From assembly GCA_902790675.1 (NCBI GenBank), contig CADASU010000007.1:1-51599 (forward strand): DNA of 51,599 nt. Reading direction: 5' to 3'. Both the position numbers and the translations under genes were made by a program. Shown piece by piece: positions 1 to 9,094 of the stretch (within the stretch, counting starts at the first letter, position 1; each line of letters starts with the position of its first letter). The notes under the pieces are model-generated. The model was not told where the DNA came from. It ran no database searches and was given only the letters and a program-made list of their open reading frames with translations. The stretch comes from Oscillospiraceae bacterium (GTDB taxonomy: Bacteria; Bacillota; Clostridia; Oscillospirales; Ruminococcaceae).

Positions 1-807
1 AAACAGCAAAATTATAAAAATCGATGCGTCACATATCTTTCCGGAAAAGATATATCCTATCATGTTATTAGCAAAGTCTTCTGCACATTCTGGTTTTTTA
101 AATATAATGCCTTGCACAATTAATATGCTTATTCCAGCAATAGAGTAAAGCAAAATTTTGAAAATCTTTTTTTCTTTTAATAACAGTAATGGGACAAAAA
201 TAAACAATGCAAATAATTTCATTGTAATAGCTAAAGCGAAAAACAATATGAATTTCTTTTTATCATCTTTTATATAATATAGTAATCCAAGTAATGTAAA
301 AAAAACAGAAATAATATCATACTGCGATTGAATTAACAACGGAAAAATAACAAAGCACGATGATAAAAAATAGAATACACACCATTTGGCTTTTCCATCA
401 TCAATTTTTATATTTCTACATATTTTATAGATTATAAATGCTGATCCAACTAAAAATGGTATCAATATACATTTTCCATATGCAAGTAATAATTTTGAGC
501 TTCCCGGGTCTATTCCAAAAAAATGTTTTATAATATATAAAGGTAAATTCCATATTGCAAAAATTGCATAAACAGGGAATGGATAGATAGCTGTTCCGTT
601 CATATCATAATAATAATTAGTTATACTACCATTAAATAAAGATTCCCATAATCCTACACCATGGCTTGTTGTTAAAATAATATCCCCGTAAAGATAAGAG
701 AAAAATGCAACAAACGATACAATAGCTAGAATAACCCACTCGAATTTATATATTTTTTCATTGCTCCAAAAATTTTTTATACTTTCAACGTGCTTATTTT
801 TTAACAT
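1..807 (-). CDS. Polytopic membrane protein, GT-C glycosyltransferase-like (3' end off the window)
   Basis: An open frame runs from an ATG at 807 to the left edge (269 codons, no stop), so the C-terminus is missing. AGGAGG lies 10 nt upstream of the ATG. The protein has a short polar N-terminus and then many hydrophobic segments, starting with VILAIVSFVAFFSYLYGDI at about residue 25, with a loop rich in Trp, Tyr and Gly between the first two. This layout resembles GT-C type membrane glycosyltransferases that use lipid-linked sugars. It directly follows a GtrB-like gene and a GtrA-like gene lies upstream, which fits a three-component lipid-linked sugar transfer system in which this would be the transferase. 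The family assignment is inference from topology and context; the gene model is solid. Confidence 0.6.
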   Translation of the reverse strand, partial: MLKNKHVESIKNFWSNEKIYKFEWVILAIVSFVAFFSYLYGDIILTTSHGVGLWESLFNGSITNYYYDMNGTAIYPFPVYAIFAIWNLPLYIIKHFFGIDPGSSKLLLAYGKCILIPFLVGSAFIIYKICRNIKIDDGKAKWCVFYFLSSCFVIFPLLIQSQYDIISVFFTLLGLLYYIKDDKKKFILFFALAITMKLFALFIFVPLLLLKEKKIFKILLYSIAGISILIVQGIIFKKPECAEDFANNMIGYIFSGKICDASIFIILLF

Positions 808-821
808 CTAATCTGTTCCTC

Positions 822-1751
822 CTAAAAATTAATTCTCTTGTCTTCTACTACCAAAGGTCTTTTCATCACTCTTGTGTTTATAGCCATAATGTATTCTCCT
901 ATTAGACCTATAAAGAATAATTGTACTGCCCCAAAGAAAAATACACCAATCAAGATCGGAACAGTTCCGGCTGAAAAATTATCCCAAAAAAGTAGTTTTA
1001 ATATCAAATATATAATTCCAATTATTAAACTTACAAAGCCTATAAATACTCCTAAAAACGTAGCAATCCTCAAGCCTATCTTAGTATATGATGTAAAAGA
1101 TAACATAGCAGCATCATATAAAGTATAAAAATTATTTTTTGTTTTGCCCGCTTTTCTTTTTTGCTGTTCATAAATAATATCTTTTCTAGCAAAGCCTAAT
1201 TCAGCTACTATGCCACGAATAAAAGGTGTTGGATCATCAAGTTTTCTCAAAACTTCAATAAAAGATCTGTCATAAAGTGCAAATCCAGTAAAATGTTCTA
1301 TTTGTTCAACATCACTCATCTTTTTTATAATCTTATAATAGCACGTTCTAATAAATCTCATGATTTTATTTTCTTTACTGGAAGCTTTTATTCCACAAAC
1401 AATCATATATCCTTTTTCCCATTCACTAACAAATTTAGGAATCATCTCAACAGGATCTTGGAAATCTGCACACATCAAAATAACACAATCTCCACTAACT
1501 TGAAGCATTCCGTGGTATGGAGAATTAAATTGTCCGAAATTTTTCGCATTAAATATTGCCTTGATTTTTTGATTTTTAGAACATAGTCCTTCAATTATAT
1601 TCCTTGTTTTATCTTTAGAACAATTGTCTATAAATACAAGTTCATAATCGTAATTTGATAATTTATCTAACTGTTCTAAAATAGCAGCACTTATAGCTTC
1701 CACATTTTCTTCTTCATTATAACATGGAACTAAGACACTAATTTTCTTCAT
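822..1751 (-). CDS. GtrB/DPM1-like family 2 glycosyltransferase with C-terminal membrane helices
   Basis: The protein (about 309 aa) opens with VLVPCYNEEENVEAI, the nucleotide-sugar-binding start of GT-A family 2 enzymes. The acceptor/metal region reads CADFQDP at about residue 98, matching the ADLQDP motif of polyprenyl-phosphate glycosyltransferases. Two long hydrophobic segments near residues 230-295 anchor it in the membrane. The likely reaction is transfer of a sugar from a nucleotide donor to undecaprenyl phosphate. I place the start at the ATG at 1751 because AAGG sits 10 nt upstream; an in-frame TTG at 1760 would overlap that ribosome binding site. A GtrA-like flippase gene lies in the same operon at 6195-6614. 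The sugar transferred is unknown. Confidence 0.85.
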   Translation of the reverse strand: MKKISVLVPCYNEEENVEAISAAILEQLDKLSNYDYELVFIDNCSKDKTRNIIEGLCSKNQKIKAIFNAKNFGQFNSPYHGMLQVSGDCVILMCADFQDPVEMIPKFVSEWEKGYMIVCGIKASSKENKIMRFIRTCYYKIIKKMSDVEQIEHFTGFALYDRSFIEVLRKLDDPTPFIRGIVAELGFARKDIIYEQQKRKAGKTKNNFYTLYDAAMLSFTSYTKIGLRIATFLGVFIGFVSLIIGIIYLILKLLFWDNFSAGTVPILIGVFFFGAVQLFFIGLIGEYIMAINTRVMKRPLVVEDKRINF

Positions 1752-1785
1752 TTTTTTCAATCCTTAACCTTAAAAGTCTTATTAT

Positions 1786-2475
1786 TTATATTTGACCATC
1801 TATAAAATCCAATATATCATTTGGAGAATGAGCAACAAATGAAACTGCTTTCTCTTTTGATAAAGTTTTTATTTCACCCTGTCCCCAAGTAACTAAGATA
1901 CAATCAACTTTAGCATTTTCAGCAGTTTTTACATCTGTAAGCCCATCTCCTATAAAAACAGCTTCATCCTTATCGACATCATTGGCAAACATAAGTTCTT
2001 CAATAGAAGTAGGATCTGGTTTTGATGGTCTTTCATCGCAATACCCTAATATGCTCAAAAAGTCAATTTTAGGAAATAAATTTTCCACTAACTGTTCTGT
2101 TAAAATCTGAGCTTTATTGGTACTTATAGCAATTAAAATATTGTTTTCATTTAGACTCTTTAATACTTCTACTATACCTTCAAAAGGTTTTGTGGAAGGC
2201 TTTTCGTCCTCAGCATATATTTCTTTATATTTTTCTTTTAATTTGGATATGTTTTCTTCAGTTCTATCTTTAGGATTTAAAAGTTTTGAAAATATAATTT
2301 CTAAATTCCCACCCACAACTTTACCATATTGATCTAGTGGATAAGGATCAAACCCAAAAAACTCTAAAGCTTTATTAAAACAACGTCCTGCATCCGTTAT
2401 TGTATCGACTAAAGTACCATCAAAATCAAAAAAAGCTATTTTTTTTCTAGAACCTATACTATTTGCTTTTTTCAC
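1786..2475 (-). CDS. HAD-superfamily phosphatase, phosphoglycolate phosphatase-like
   Basis: All HAD motifs are visible in 229 aa: motif I FDFDGTLVDT (nucleophile Asp), motif II STNK, the motif III lysine in SKPDPTS, and motif IV GDGLTD. A helical cap of the PGP/beta-phosphoglucomutase type lies between motifs I and II. The start overlaps the end of the preceding aldolase-like gene by 17 bp, so the two are probably translationally coupled. Within a sugar operon it may dephosphorylate a sugar-phosphate or acid-phosphate intermediate made by its neighbours; that role is inferred, and HAD substrate cannot be read from sequence. Confidence 0.8.
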   Translation of the reverse strand: MKKANSIGSRKKIAFFDFDGTLVDTITDAGRCFNKALEFFGFDPYPLDQYGKVVGGNLEIIFSKLLNPKDRTEENISKLKEKYKEIYAEDEKPSTKPFEGIVEVLKSLNENNILIAISTNKAQILTEQLVENLFPKIDFLSILGYCDERPSKPDPTSIEELMFANDVDKDEAVFIGDGLTDVKTAENAKVDCILVTWGQGEIKTLSKEKAVSFVAHSPNDILDFIDGQI

Positions 2476-3244
2476 TAATCAAGCGCTCCTTTAATATTTC
2501 GAGTCTAGATTTATCTTCGTTTGCCATTCTATCATAAAAATCGCACTTATTTTGTATATAAAGCATTTCAAACTCTAACGCTTTTAAAATACCCGCTCTT
2601 AACATTTTTTCGTCAGTTGTATGGTTAAATACTACTTTTCTGGTCTCAAACCTTTTAGCATATCCTGTCATATTTTTTATAAAGTCTATAGAATTTACGG
2701 AAATATTTCCACCAAATCCAACTGTTAGATTATATTCTTTCGCTTTAGTTGCAAAATATTTAGCAGATTCTAAAACCTCATCACAATTGACTTGAGATTT
2801 TTCTAATCCTATTGATGCAGAAAAATCGCTTCTACCAATTGAAATGGTATTCAAAAATCCTTTTCCCATCTCTAAAATCTCATCAAAATTTTCTTTGCAA
2901 GTTTTTGTCTCAGCGTTTATTATCCACTCTACAGTATTGATCTCATCACCATAAACCTTTTTAGCCGCACCAACAAATTTTTTCATCGCGAATGGAGTTT
3001 CAATCATAGGAGCCATTATTCCGCTAGCTCCAAGTAATCTGCATTGGTCAAGATCTCTAACTGCCTCGCAACCACCAATTTTTATAAATAAATCCATATC
3101 TGCTCTAAAAACGATTTCATTTAACTTAACAAGCTCATCAGTTCTTGAACCTTCAGCTTCAAATTCCGCTTTTACAACTCGAACATTATATTCATTTTTA
3201 AGTTCTCTTAAAACATCCAGCATTCTTTTCTCAACATTGTTCAT
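2459..3244 (-). CDS. HpcH/HpaI aldolase / citrate-lyase-beta-like protein
   Basis: The 261-aa protein has the look of the PEP/pyruvate-type TIM-barrel aldolase family. VVKAEFEAEGSRTDE near the start, GGCEAVRDLDQCRLLGASGI, APMIETPFAMKK, and IGRSDFSASIGL correspond to the family's Arg, Glu (metal) and Asp positions. Such enzymes cleave or form C-C bonds using pyruvate or acetyl units. ATAGGAG precedes the ATG. It sits between a ThDP enzyme and a HAD phosphatase, with 12-17 bp spacing or overlap, so all three are likely used in one pathway. Whether it still has aldolase activity, and on what, is unknown. Confidence 0.7.
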   Translation of the reverse strand: MNNVEKRMLDVLRELKNEYNVRVVKAEFEAEGSRTDELVKLNEIVFRADMDLFIKIGGCEAVRDLDQCRLLGASGIMAPMIETPFAMKKFVGAAKKVYGDEINTVEWIINAETKTCKENFDEILEMGKGFLNTISIGRSDFSASIGLEKSQVNCDEVLESAKYFATKAKEYNLTVGFGGNISVNSIDFIKNMTGYAKRFETRKVVFNHTTDEKMLRAGILKALEFEMLYIQNKCDFYDRMANEDKSRLEILKERLISEKSK

Positions 3245-3256
3245 AATTACACACTC

Positions 3257-5062
3257 CTATAATTTTAAATTTTTATTTTGCGCATATTCTTCTGCATCCA
3301 AAAACGGATACATATCATCTATTGCAGGTGAGACAATTTTCCCACTCGGCAAAACTTTTGAAGATAATTTTGGTTCAAAAAATTGTGTAGGATCTAACAC
3401 AGCTTCACACATCACAGGCCCTTCTGCATTTAAAACTTTATTTATAATATCCTTTGCACTATCTACGTTATCGATTCTAAAATACTTTACATTATAACAT
3501 TTTGCGATATTTTCGCATTTTGGAAAACTTATTCCATTACTTTTAGAAACTCCAACCAAATCATGCTCTGGAAATATATTTGACTGGGTTTGCCTTATGG
3601 AATGATATCCATCGTTATTTAAGTAAAAAAGCTTTATATTTAAGTTATTGTGAACCATAGTTTGCATTTCTTGCAGATTCATTTGAAAACTTCCATCTCC
3701 ATCAATGCAAACTACTCTTTTTCCTTTCTTCTGAACGGCAACACCTATAGCTGCAGGGAAACCATATCCCATGCTCGCTGCCCCAGAGTTTGTAAATAAT
3801 CTTTGCCTTTTTTTTATTATCGCACTTTGAAATCCTATCACGCATGCACTACCATTTCCGCAGACGATGGTTTCATTTTCTGGAAGTTCTTTAAAAAGCA
3901 CATTCATAAAAGCATAAGGATTAACAGGTGATTTCTTTTCATAGTATTGTGGCAAACAAGCAGGATACTTTGAATCAGTTTTTCTACACCACTTTAGCCA
4001 CTTTTCATGCTGTAAATTTTGATTATTAAATTCACAATCAAGTAACTTTTTAATGACATCTTTTACGTCAGCATGAATTGGTAAGTCTATCGATAGCGTA
4101 GGCTTTTTAAGTTCCGATTTATCGATATCCACCATAATTTTATAAGCATCTGGTGCAAAATCTTTATAATTGTAAGTAACTTGACGTATACTGAGTCTAC
4201 ACCCTAGTGAAATTAATAAATCACTATTTTGTACAACAAAATTGCCTCCACGTGTTCCCATATTTCCAGGCCGTCCGCAAAAACACGGATGTTCATTTGG
4301 AATTACATCGTGACCATTCCAAGGAGTTACAACTGGAATCTTTAACTTATCTGCAAGTTTTATGAAACCATCATAAGCTCCAGAAAGTCTTATCCCTGTC
4401 CCTGCTATGATTACTGGTCTTTTAGCTTTATTTATATGATTAATAATTTCTAAAATATCTTTATCTGAAACTTTAGGAGGAATTTCCTCACTGCATTCAC
4501 TATTATCAAAATGTATAAGATCTTCTGTTTCAATAGTAGCTCCTTGCACATCAAGTGGAATATCTAGCCAAACAGGGCCAAATCTTCCGTGCGTAGCTAA
4601 AAACATTGCTTTTTCAAGGTGATAAGCAATTTTATTTTCATCGGTGACCATAACTGCATATTTAGTCATAGGTTTTACTGATCTTACAATATTATATTCT
4701 TGATCGCCAAGTTGCCTTAATGGTAAATCTGTTATCCAAGTGGTAGTTTCTCTTTTTACTTGTCCTGATAAAATAAACATTGGGATCGAGTCTAAATATC
4801 CACCTAGTACTCCCGTTATTGCATTTGTTCCACCAGGTCCGCTGGTTACACAAACTGCTGCAATTTTTCCAGAATATCTTGCATATCCTTCAGCTGCTAT
4901 AGCACAAGCTTGTTCATGGTGATTAAAAGTACAATACAATTTTTTGTGGTGCCCCAATGCGTCGTTTAAATGCATAGCTCCTCCACCTGTTACCATAAAA
5001 ACATCTTCTATTCCATTGTCAGATAAAAAATTGGCTATATAATCTGCTACTCTTATTTTCAT
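3257..5062 (-). CDS. Thiamine-diphosphate-dependent acetolactate-synthase-like enzyme
   Basis: 601 aa, the usual length for the acetohydroxyacid synthase family. The catalytic Glu is in NHHEQACAIAAEGYAR (about residue 51). The central domain follows, and the ThDP/Mg motif is GDGSF...NN in the C-terminal third (GDG near residue 457, NN about 27 residues later). Family members decarboxylate pyruvate or another 2-oxo acid and transfer the two-carbon unit to an acceptor. True biosynthetic AHAS would sit with ilv genes. Here the neighbours are rfbF, rfbG and rfbH, so a YerE-like role, adding an acetyl branch to a CDP-4-keto-3,6-dideoxyhexose, is attractive. That role is inference; the ThDP fold is clear. 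Confidence 0.85.
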   Translation of the reverse strand: MKIRVADYIANFLSDNGIEDVFMVTGGGAMHLNDALGHHKKLYCTFNHHEQACAIAAEGYARYSGKIAAVCVTSGPGGTNAITGVLGGYLDSIPMFILSGQVKRETTTWITDLPLRQLGDQEYNIVRSVKPMTKYAVMVTDENKIAYHLEKAMFLATHGRFGPVWLDIPLDVQGATIETEDLIHFDNSECSEEIPPKVSDKDILEIINHINKAKRPVIIAGTGIRLSGAYDGFIKLADKLKIPVVTPWNGHDVIPNEHPCFCGRPGNMGTRGGNFVVQNSDLLISLGCRLSIRQVTYNYKDFAPDAYKIMVDIDKSELKKPTLSIDLPIHADVKDVIKKLLDCEFNNQNLQHEKWLKWCRKTDSKYPACLPQYYEKKSPVNPYAFMNVLFKELPENETIVCGNGSACVIGFQSAIIKKRQRLFTNSGAASMGYGFPAAIGVAVQKKGKRVVCIDGDGSFQMNLQEMQTMVHNNLNIKLFYLNNDGYHSIRQTQSNIFPEHDLVGVSKSNGISFPKCENIAKCYNVKYFRIDNVDSAKDIINKVLNAEGPVMCEAVLDPTQFFEPKLSSKVLPSGKIVSPAIDDMYPFLDAEEYAQNKNLKL

Positions 5063-5127
5063 CTTAAATAATCACCTCTATATTTTAATATTTATCTTAT
5101 ACCTTTTTTACATTCTAAAATTACCCA

Positions 5128-6171
5128 TTATTCAGTAAAACTTTTTATAGTCCTTTCAAATCCACTTTCAATGCCATAGTTACATTTCCAACCTAAGTTT
5201 AATAATTTATCTATACTTAATTGGCTGTGCTCTTTATGGACATTTTCAATATAAGAATTATTTAATGTTCTTTCTTGAGTTATAACATTTAAATTATATT
5301 TTTTAGATAAAAGCTCAGCTAAATTTCTTATTGAAATCCTGCACTCTGGAGTTCCTGACACATTATAAGCTCCTTCTCCATCTAACAATATTTTAAAATA
5401 AGCTCTAGTAGCATCAGATATATAACAAAAATTTCTAATAGCACTACCGTCACTTTTTAATACTATATCTTCTTTTTTTACAATATTTGAAATAAATTGT
5501 GAAAACACTCTGGAGTCATTTATTAAATCTAAGGTAGGTCCGTAAGTGTGAGAAGGTCTAACGACTTTAGTATTTATACCGTATTGGTGTCTATAGCATG
5601 CACATAAAGTTTCCCCTAATCTTTTACTCTCGGCATAACAACTTCTAAAATGCATTGGATCTAAATATCCAGAGTCACTTTCTAAAATTAAAGGTTTAGT
5701 TATTGCTCCATAAATTTCTCCACTGCTAAAAAATAAATATGCAGAAACATTTTTTTCTTTTGCAAGCTCCAAAGTGTTTATTGTACCCAATACATTTGGT
5801 TTAATGACACCTACAGGATCTATCCCATAATACTGAGAACTTGCTTTACTTGCAGCATGAATTATATAATCTAAATTTTCGGAAGAAAAACTATCTAATT
5901 CTTTATTGATGTCTTGATTAATTATCTTAAAGTAATCTTTTTCACAAAATTTACCAAATCTATTTCTAAAATTATCTAAGCTGCGCCCCAAAGCATAAAT
6001 TTTGATATTATAATTTTCAAACTCATTTAAATATATCAACATCCATGTCATGTAAGATGCCAACATCCCATAAGCTCCAGTTATTAAAAAACTTTTATTC
6101 CTAAAATTTTCCCATTTTATAATTTTATCATCGAAGATTTCCTTCAAATCTTCTAAAATGATTTTATTCAA
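5128..6171 (-). CDS. Extended-SDR NAD(P)-dependent sugar epimerase/dehydratase/reductase
   Basis: The Rossmann signature is GAYGMLAS near the N-terminus (a GxxGxxx variant of GxxGxxG). The active site has SSGEIYG and the catalytic pair Y-x3-K in SCYAESKRLGE; substrate-domain residues such as RPSHTYGP follow. About 347 aa. I choose TTG at 6171: AAGGGTGA precedes it at about 7-9 nt, whereas an in-frame GTG at 6183 lies within that ribosome binding site. In the yersiniose pathway an SDR reduces the keto group of the ThDP-enzyme product, so this could be the reductase partner of the adjacent gene. It could equally be a 4-epimerase or 4-reductase on a CDP-sugar. Confidence 0.8.
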   Translation of the reverse strand: MNKIILEDLKEIFDDKIIKWENFRNKSFLITGAYGMLASYMTWMLIYLNEFENYNIKIYALGRSLDNFRNRFGKFCEKDYFKIINQDINKELDSFSSENLDYIIHAASKASSQYYGIDPVGVIKPNVLGTINTLELAKEKNVSAYLFFSSGEIYGAITKPLILESDSGYLDPMHFRSCYAESKRLGETLCACYRHQYGINTKVVRPSHTYGPTLDLINDSRVFSQFISNIVKKEDIVLKSDGSAIRNFCYISDATRAYFKILLDGEGAYNVSGTPECRISIRNLAELLSKKYNLNVITQERTLNNSYIENVHKEHSQLSIDKLLNLGWKCNYGIESGFERTIKSFTE

Positions 6172-6194
6172 AAAAAATCTCACCCTTCAACTTA

Positions 6195-6614
6195 TCATTT
6201 AAATGCCCAAAATTTATTCATAAAAAAATTTAATGGTATCGTAACAATCATCGATAAAATCGGCACTAATATGACTGATATGCATATTATATTTACAAAT
6301 AAAAAAGATAAAAAGATCGAAAGTAGCCAAGTTGACCCATAACAAATATATGATTTAAAAAGAGGCCATAAATGTCCACTATTAGTTTTTTTAAAGACAT
6401 ACTTATTATTCCAGTAATATGAATTCAAAACACTAATTAAAAAACCTACTAGTGATGCTAAAAATACTAACAAGCCTTCATTTGCCTCAGAGCCCTTATT
6501 ATGAAATAAAAAAATTATCCCATAAGTTATGCCCATAGATATTACCGTGTTGGAAATACCAACTATCCCAAATTTTATAAATTGATTTAAAATATCAAAT
6601 AATTTATTTTTCAT
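6195..6614 (-). CDS. GtrA-like four-helix membrane protein
   Basis: 139 aa with four hydrophobic segments and the GtrA signature FIKFGIVGISNTVISMGITY at the N-terminus, plus NSYYWNNKYVFKK between helices 2 and 3. GtrA-family proteins are thought to help flip lipid-linked sugars made by GtrB-like transferases, one of which is at 822-1751. The ATG overlaps the rfbH stop by 4 bp (ATGA), so it is translationally coupled. Substrate is unknown. Confidence 0.85.
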   Translation of the reverse strand: MKNKLFDILNQFIKFGIVGISNTVISMGITYGIIFLFHNKGSEANEGLLVFLASLVGFLISVLNSYYWNNKYVFKKTNSGHLWPLFKSYICYGSTWLLSIFLSFLFVNIICISVILVPILSMIVTIPLNFFMNKFWAFK

Positions 6615-7945
6615 TTAACTGCCTCTATAATCACTTTTGCAATGTAATCAATCTTTTGATCTGTCATGCCTGGATAAACTCCAACCCAAAAACTGTTATT
6701 CATTATTCTATCTGTATTTTTTAAGTCTCCAACAACTCTAAATCCCTTTTTATTTTGCCTCATTTGATCAAAACATGGATGCTTTATTAAGTTACCGGCA
6801 AAAAGCATTCTAGTTTGAATTTCTTTGCTTTCTATGTATTTTACAACTTTGTTCCTATCAACACCATCTTTACAAGTCATCAAAAATCCAAACCAGCTTG
6901 GAGACGAATTTTCATTCGCAACCGGTAAAATTAATTTGTCAGAAACACAAGCTAATAAAGATTTTAATCTTTCGAAATTATGTTTGCGCTTTTCAATAAA
7001 ACTTGGTAACTTTTCAAGTTGCGCACAACCAACAGCAGCTTGCATATCCGTAGCTTTCAAATTATATCCAAAATGAGAATAAACATATTTATGATCATAT
7101 CCTAGTGGCAACTGGCCATATTGTCTATCAAACCTATGCTTACAGACATTGTCCATTCCCGATGGGCACACACAATCTCTTCCCCAATCACGCATGGATT
7201 TCACTATCTTTGCTAAAATCGGATTATCAGTATAAACTGCACCGCCTTCACCCATTGTCATGTGATGTGGTGGATAAAAACTTGAAGTGCTAATATCTCC
7301 AATTGTCCCAGTATATTTTTCTTCTCCGTCAATGGTATACTTTGAACCTAATGCATCACAATTATCTTCTATGAGCCACAGATTATTTTTAGTGCAAAAA
7401 TCTTTTACTGTTTTTAAATCAAATGGATTTCCCAATGTATGTGCAATCATTACTGCTTTTGTTTTTTCGGATAAAGCTTTATTTAATAGTTCAGTATCGA
7501 TGTTGTATTGAGGTATTGTCAAGTCAACAAAAACCGGAACTGCTCCATATTGTATAATCGGAGTTACTGTAGTTGGGAATCCTGCAGCTACCGTTATAAC
7601 TTCATCTCCAGGTAAAATTTGGCGTTCTTTTAAAAGAGGAGAAGTTAAACCCATAAACGCCAAAAGATTAGCAGACGAACCTGAATTTACTAAAGCACAA
7701 AACTTTGTATTCAGAAACGTTGCTAATTTACTTTCAAATTTTTCTGTATATCTTCCGGAAGTCAACCAAAACTCTAAAGAACTATCTACTAAATTCACAA
7801 GTTCCTTTTCGTCATATACTCTCGATGCATATGGAATCTTATCGCCCAATTTATACTCAGATTTTTTATGATATCTATCATAATATTCCTTTACTAAATC
7901 TAAAATCTTGTTTCTAGCATTTTGCTCAGTCATATTTTCAAACAT
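6611..7945 (-). CDS. rfbH: CDP-6-deoxy-4-ketohexose 3-dehydratase (E1), PMP and [2Fe-2S] enzyme
   Basis: 444 aa with the aminotransferase-like fold: LVNSGSSANLLAFMGL for cofactor phosphate binding and IEDNCDALGS for the pyridine ring. The position that is a Schiff-base Lys in aminotransferases is His (SFYPPHHMTMGEGGAV, residues 227-228), the hallmark of RfbH/E1 dehydratases. Cysteines C196, C258, C260 and C268 match the unusual [2Fe-2S] pattern of E1 (C-X1-C-X7-C for the last three). The enzyme removes the C3 hydroxyl of CDP-4-keto-6-deoxyglucose and passes electrons from a reductase (RfbI/E3). No such reductase gene is in the window, so another flavoprotein or ferredoxin reductase may serve. 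Confidence 0.92.
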   Translation of the reverse strand: MFENMTEQNARNKILDLVKEYYDRYHKKSEYKLGDKIPYASRVYDEKELVNLVDSSLEFWLTSGRYTEKFESKLATFLNTKFCALVNSGSSANLLAFMGLTSPLLKERQILPGDEVITVAAGFPTTVTPIIQYGAVPVFVDLTIPQYNIDTELLNKALSEKTKAVMIAHTLGNPFDLKTVKDFCTKNNLWLIEDNCDALGSKYTIDGEEKYTGTIGDISTSSFYPPHHMTMGEGGAVYTDNPILAKIVKSMRDWGRDCVCPSGMDNVCKHRFDRQYGQLPLGYDHKYVYSHFGYNLKATDMQAAVGCAQLEKLPSFIEKRKHNFERLKSLLACVSDKLILPVANENSSPSWFGFLMTCKDGVDRNKVVKYIESKEIQTRMLFAGNLIKHPCFDQMRQNKKGFRVVGDLKNTDRIMNNSFWVGVYPGMTDQKIDYIAKVIIEAVK

Positions 7946-7999
7946 TTAAATTTCGTCCTTCCGTAAGGTTTTATAATAAAGAATGTTAATGAAGTTCTA

Positions 8000-9094
8000 T
8001 TAATTTTTTAAGAATTTCTGCATAAATTCCGATATTTGATCTTGCATTAATAATTCTATATTTTCATTATCAAAATAAGCTTTTGTCCATTCGACCGTTT
8101 TTTCTATCGCTTTTTCAATATGCCAGGTTGGTTTCCAATTAAATTTACTCTTTAATTTCGAACAATCTAACTTTAAAAAGTTCGCTTCATGAGGTCCATT
8201 GTCACCTTTATGAACCCAAGAGGCTCCTTGTACCCATTTTTCACAAAATAAATTTACTAAACCTTCAGTAGTTAAGCAATCACAATTATCAGGCCCAATA
8301 TTATAGTACCCTGCAAAATTTTTATTTTCATGCTGTTTTTGCGCAATCATCAAATAAGCAAAAAGTGGATCTAAAACATGTTGATAAGGTCTTGTCGATA
8401 AAGGATTTCTAACTACTATTTCCTCATGAGATTTTACAGCACGGACGCAATCTGGGATTATCCTATCTTGAGAAAAGTCGCCGCCACCAATAACATTGCC
8501 GGCTCTTGCAGTAGAAATAGTAACACGTCCATCCGCAAAAAATGATGACTTATAACTATGCGTTACAAGTTCTGAGCATGACTTTGAATTGGAATACGGG
8601 TCAAAACCATCAAGTGGTTCATTTTCCCTGTAACCCCATTCCCATTCATTGTTTTTATATACTTTATCAGTTGTTACGTTTAAAAAAGATTTTACGCTTT
8701 TAGAATTTCTTATGCATTCTAAAATATTCACTGTTCCTAAAACGTTAGTTTCATAAGTATAAACAGGATTTTTATAACTTTCGCGTACAAGGGGTTGGGC
8801 TGCCAAATGAAAAACAATTTCTGGTTTTGCTTTTTCAAAAGCAACTTCTAATTTTGATAAATCTCTTATATCTCCAATTACAGAGTTTATGTTTTTTTCA
8901 ATATTAGCGATATTAAAAAGGTTTGGCTCTGTTTGCGGCTCTAAAGAATATCCTGTAACGTTAGCTCCAAACATTTTCAAAATCATACATAACCACGAGC
9001 CTTTAAAGCCACTATGGCCCGTTACAAATACATTTTTGCCCTTATAAAATTCTGAAAGTGAAGATTGAACGCTTGTTTTTACCATATTTTCCAC
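8000..9094 (-). CDS. rfbG: CDP-glucose 4,6-dehydratase
   Basis: 364 aa extended SDR. The NAD site is GHSGFKGSW, the catalytic threonine region is TTDKVYKN, and the active-site Tyr and Lys are in DPYSNSKSCSE. WEWGYREN and AGNVIGGGDF are typical of CDP-glucose dehydratases. It converts CDP-glucose to CDP-4-keto-6-deoxyglucose. The start is GTG at 9094, with GGAG 7 nt upstream, and it overlaps the end of rfbF by 16 bp, giving tight coupling to the enzyme that supplies its substrate. Confidence 0.93.
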   Translation of the reverse strand: MENMVKTSVQSSLSEFYKGKNVFVTGHSGFKGSWLCMILKMFGANVTGYSLEPQTEPNLFNIANIEKNINSVIGDIRDLSKLEVAFEKAKPEIVFHLAAQPLVRESYKNPVYTYETNVLGTVNILECIRNSKSVKSFLNVTTDKVYKNNEWEWGYRENEPLDGFDPYSNSKSCSELVTHSYKSSFFADGRVTISTARAGNVIGGGDFSQDRIIPDCVRAVKSHEEIVVRNPLSTRPYQHVLDPLFAYLMIAQKQHENKNFAGYYNIGPDNCDCLTTEGLVNLFCEKWVQGASWVHKGDNGPHEANFLKLDCSKLKSKFNWKPTWHIEKAIEKTVEWTKAYFDNENIELLMQDQISEFMQKFLKN

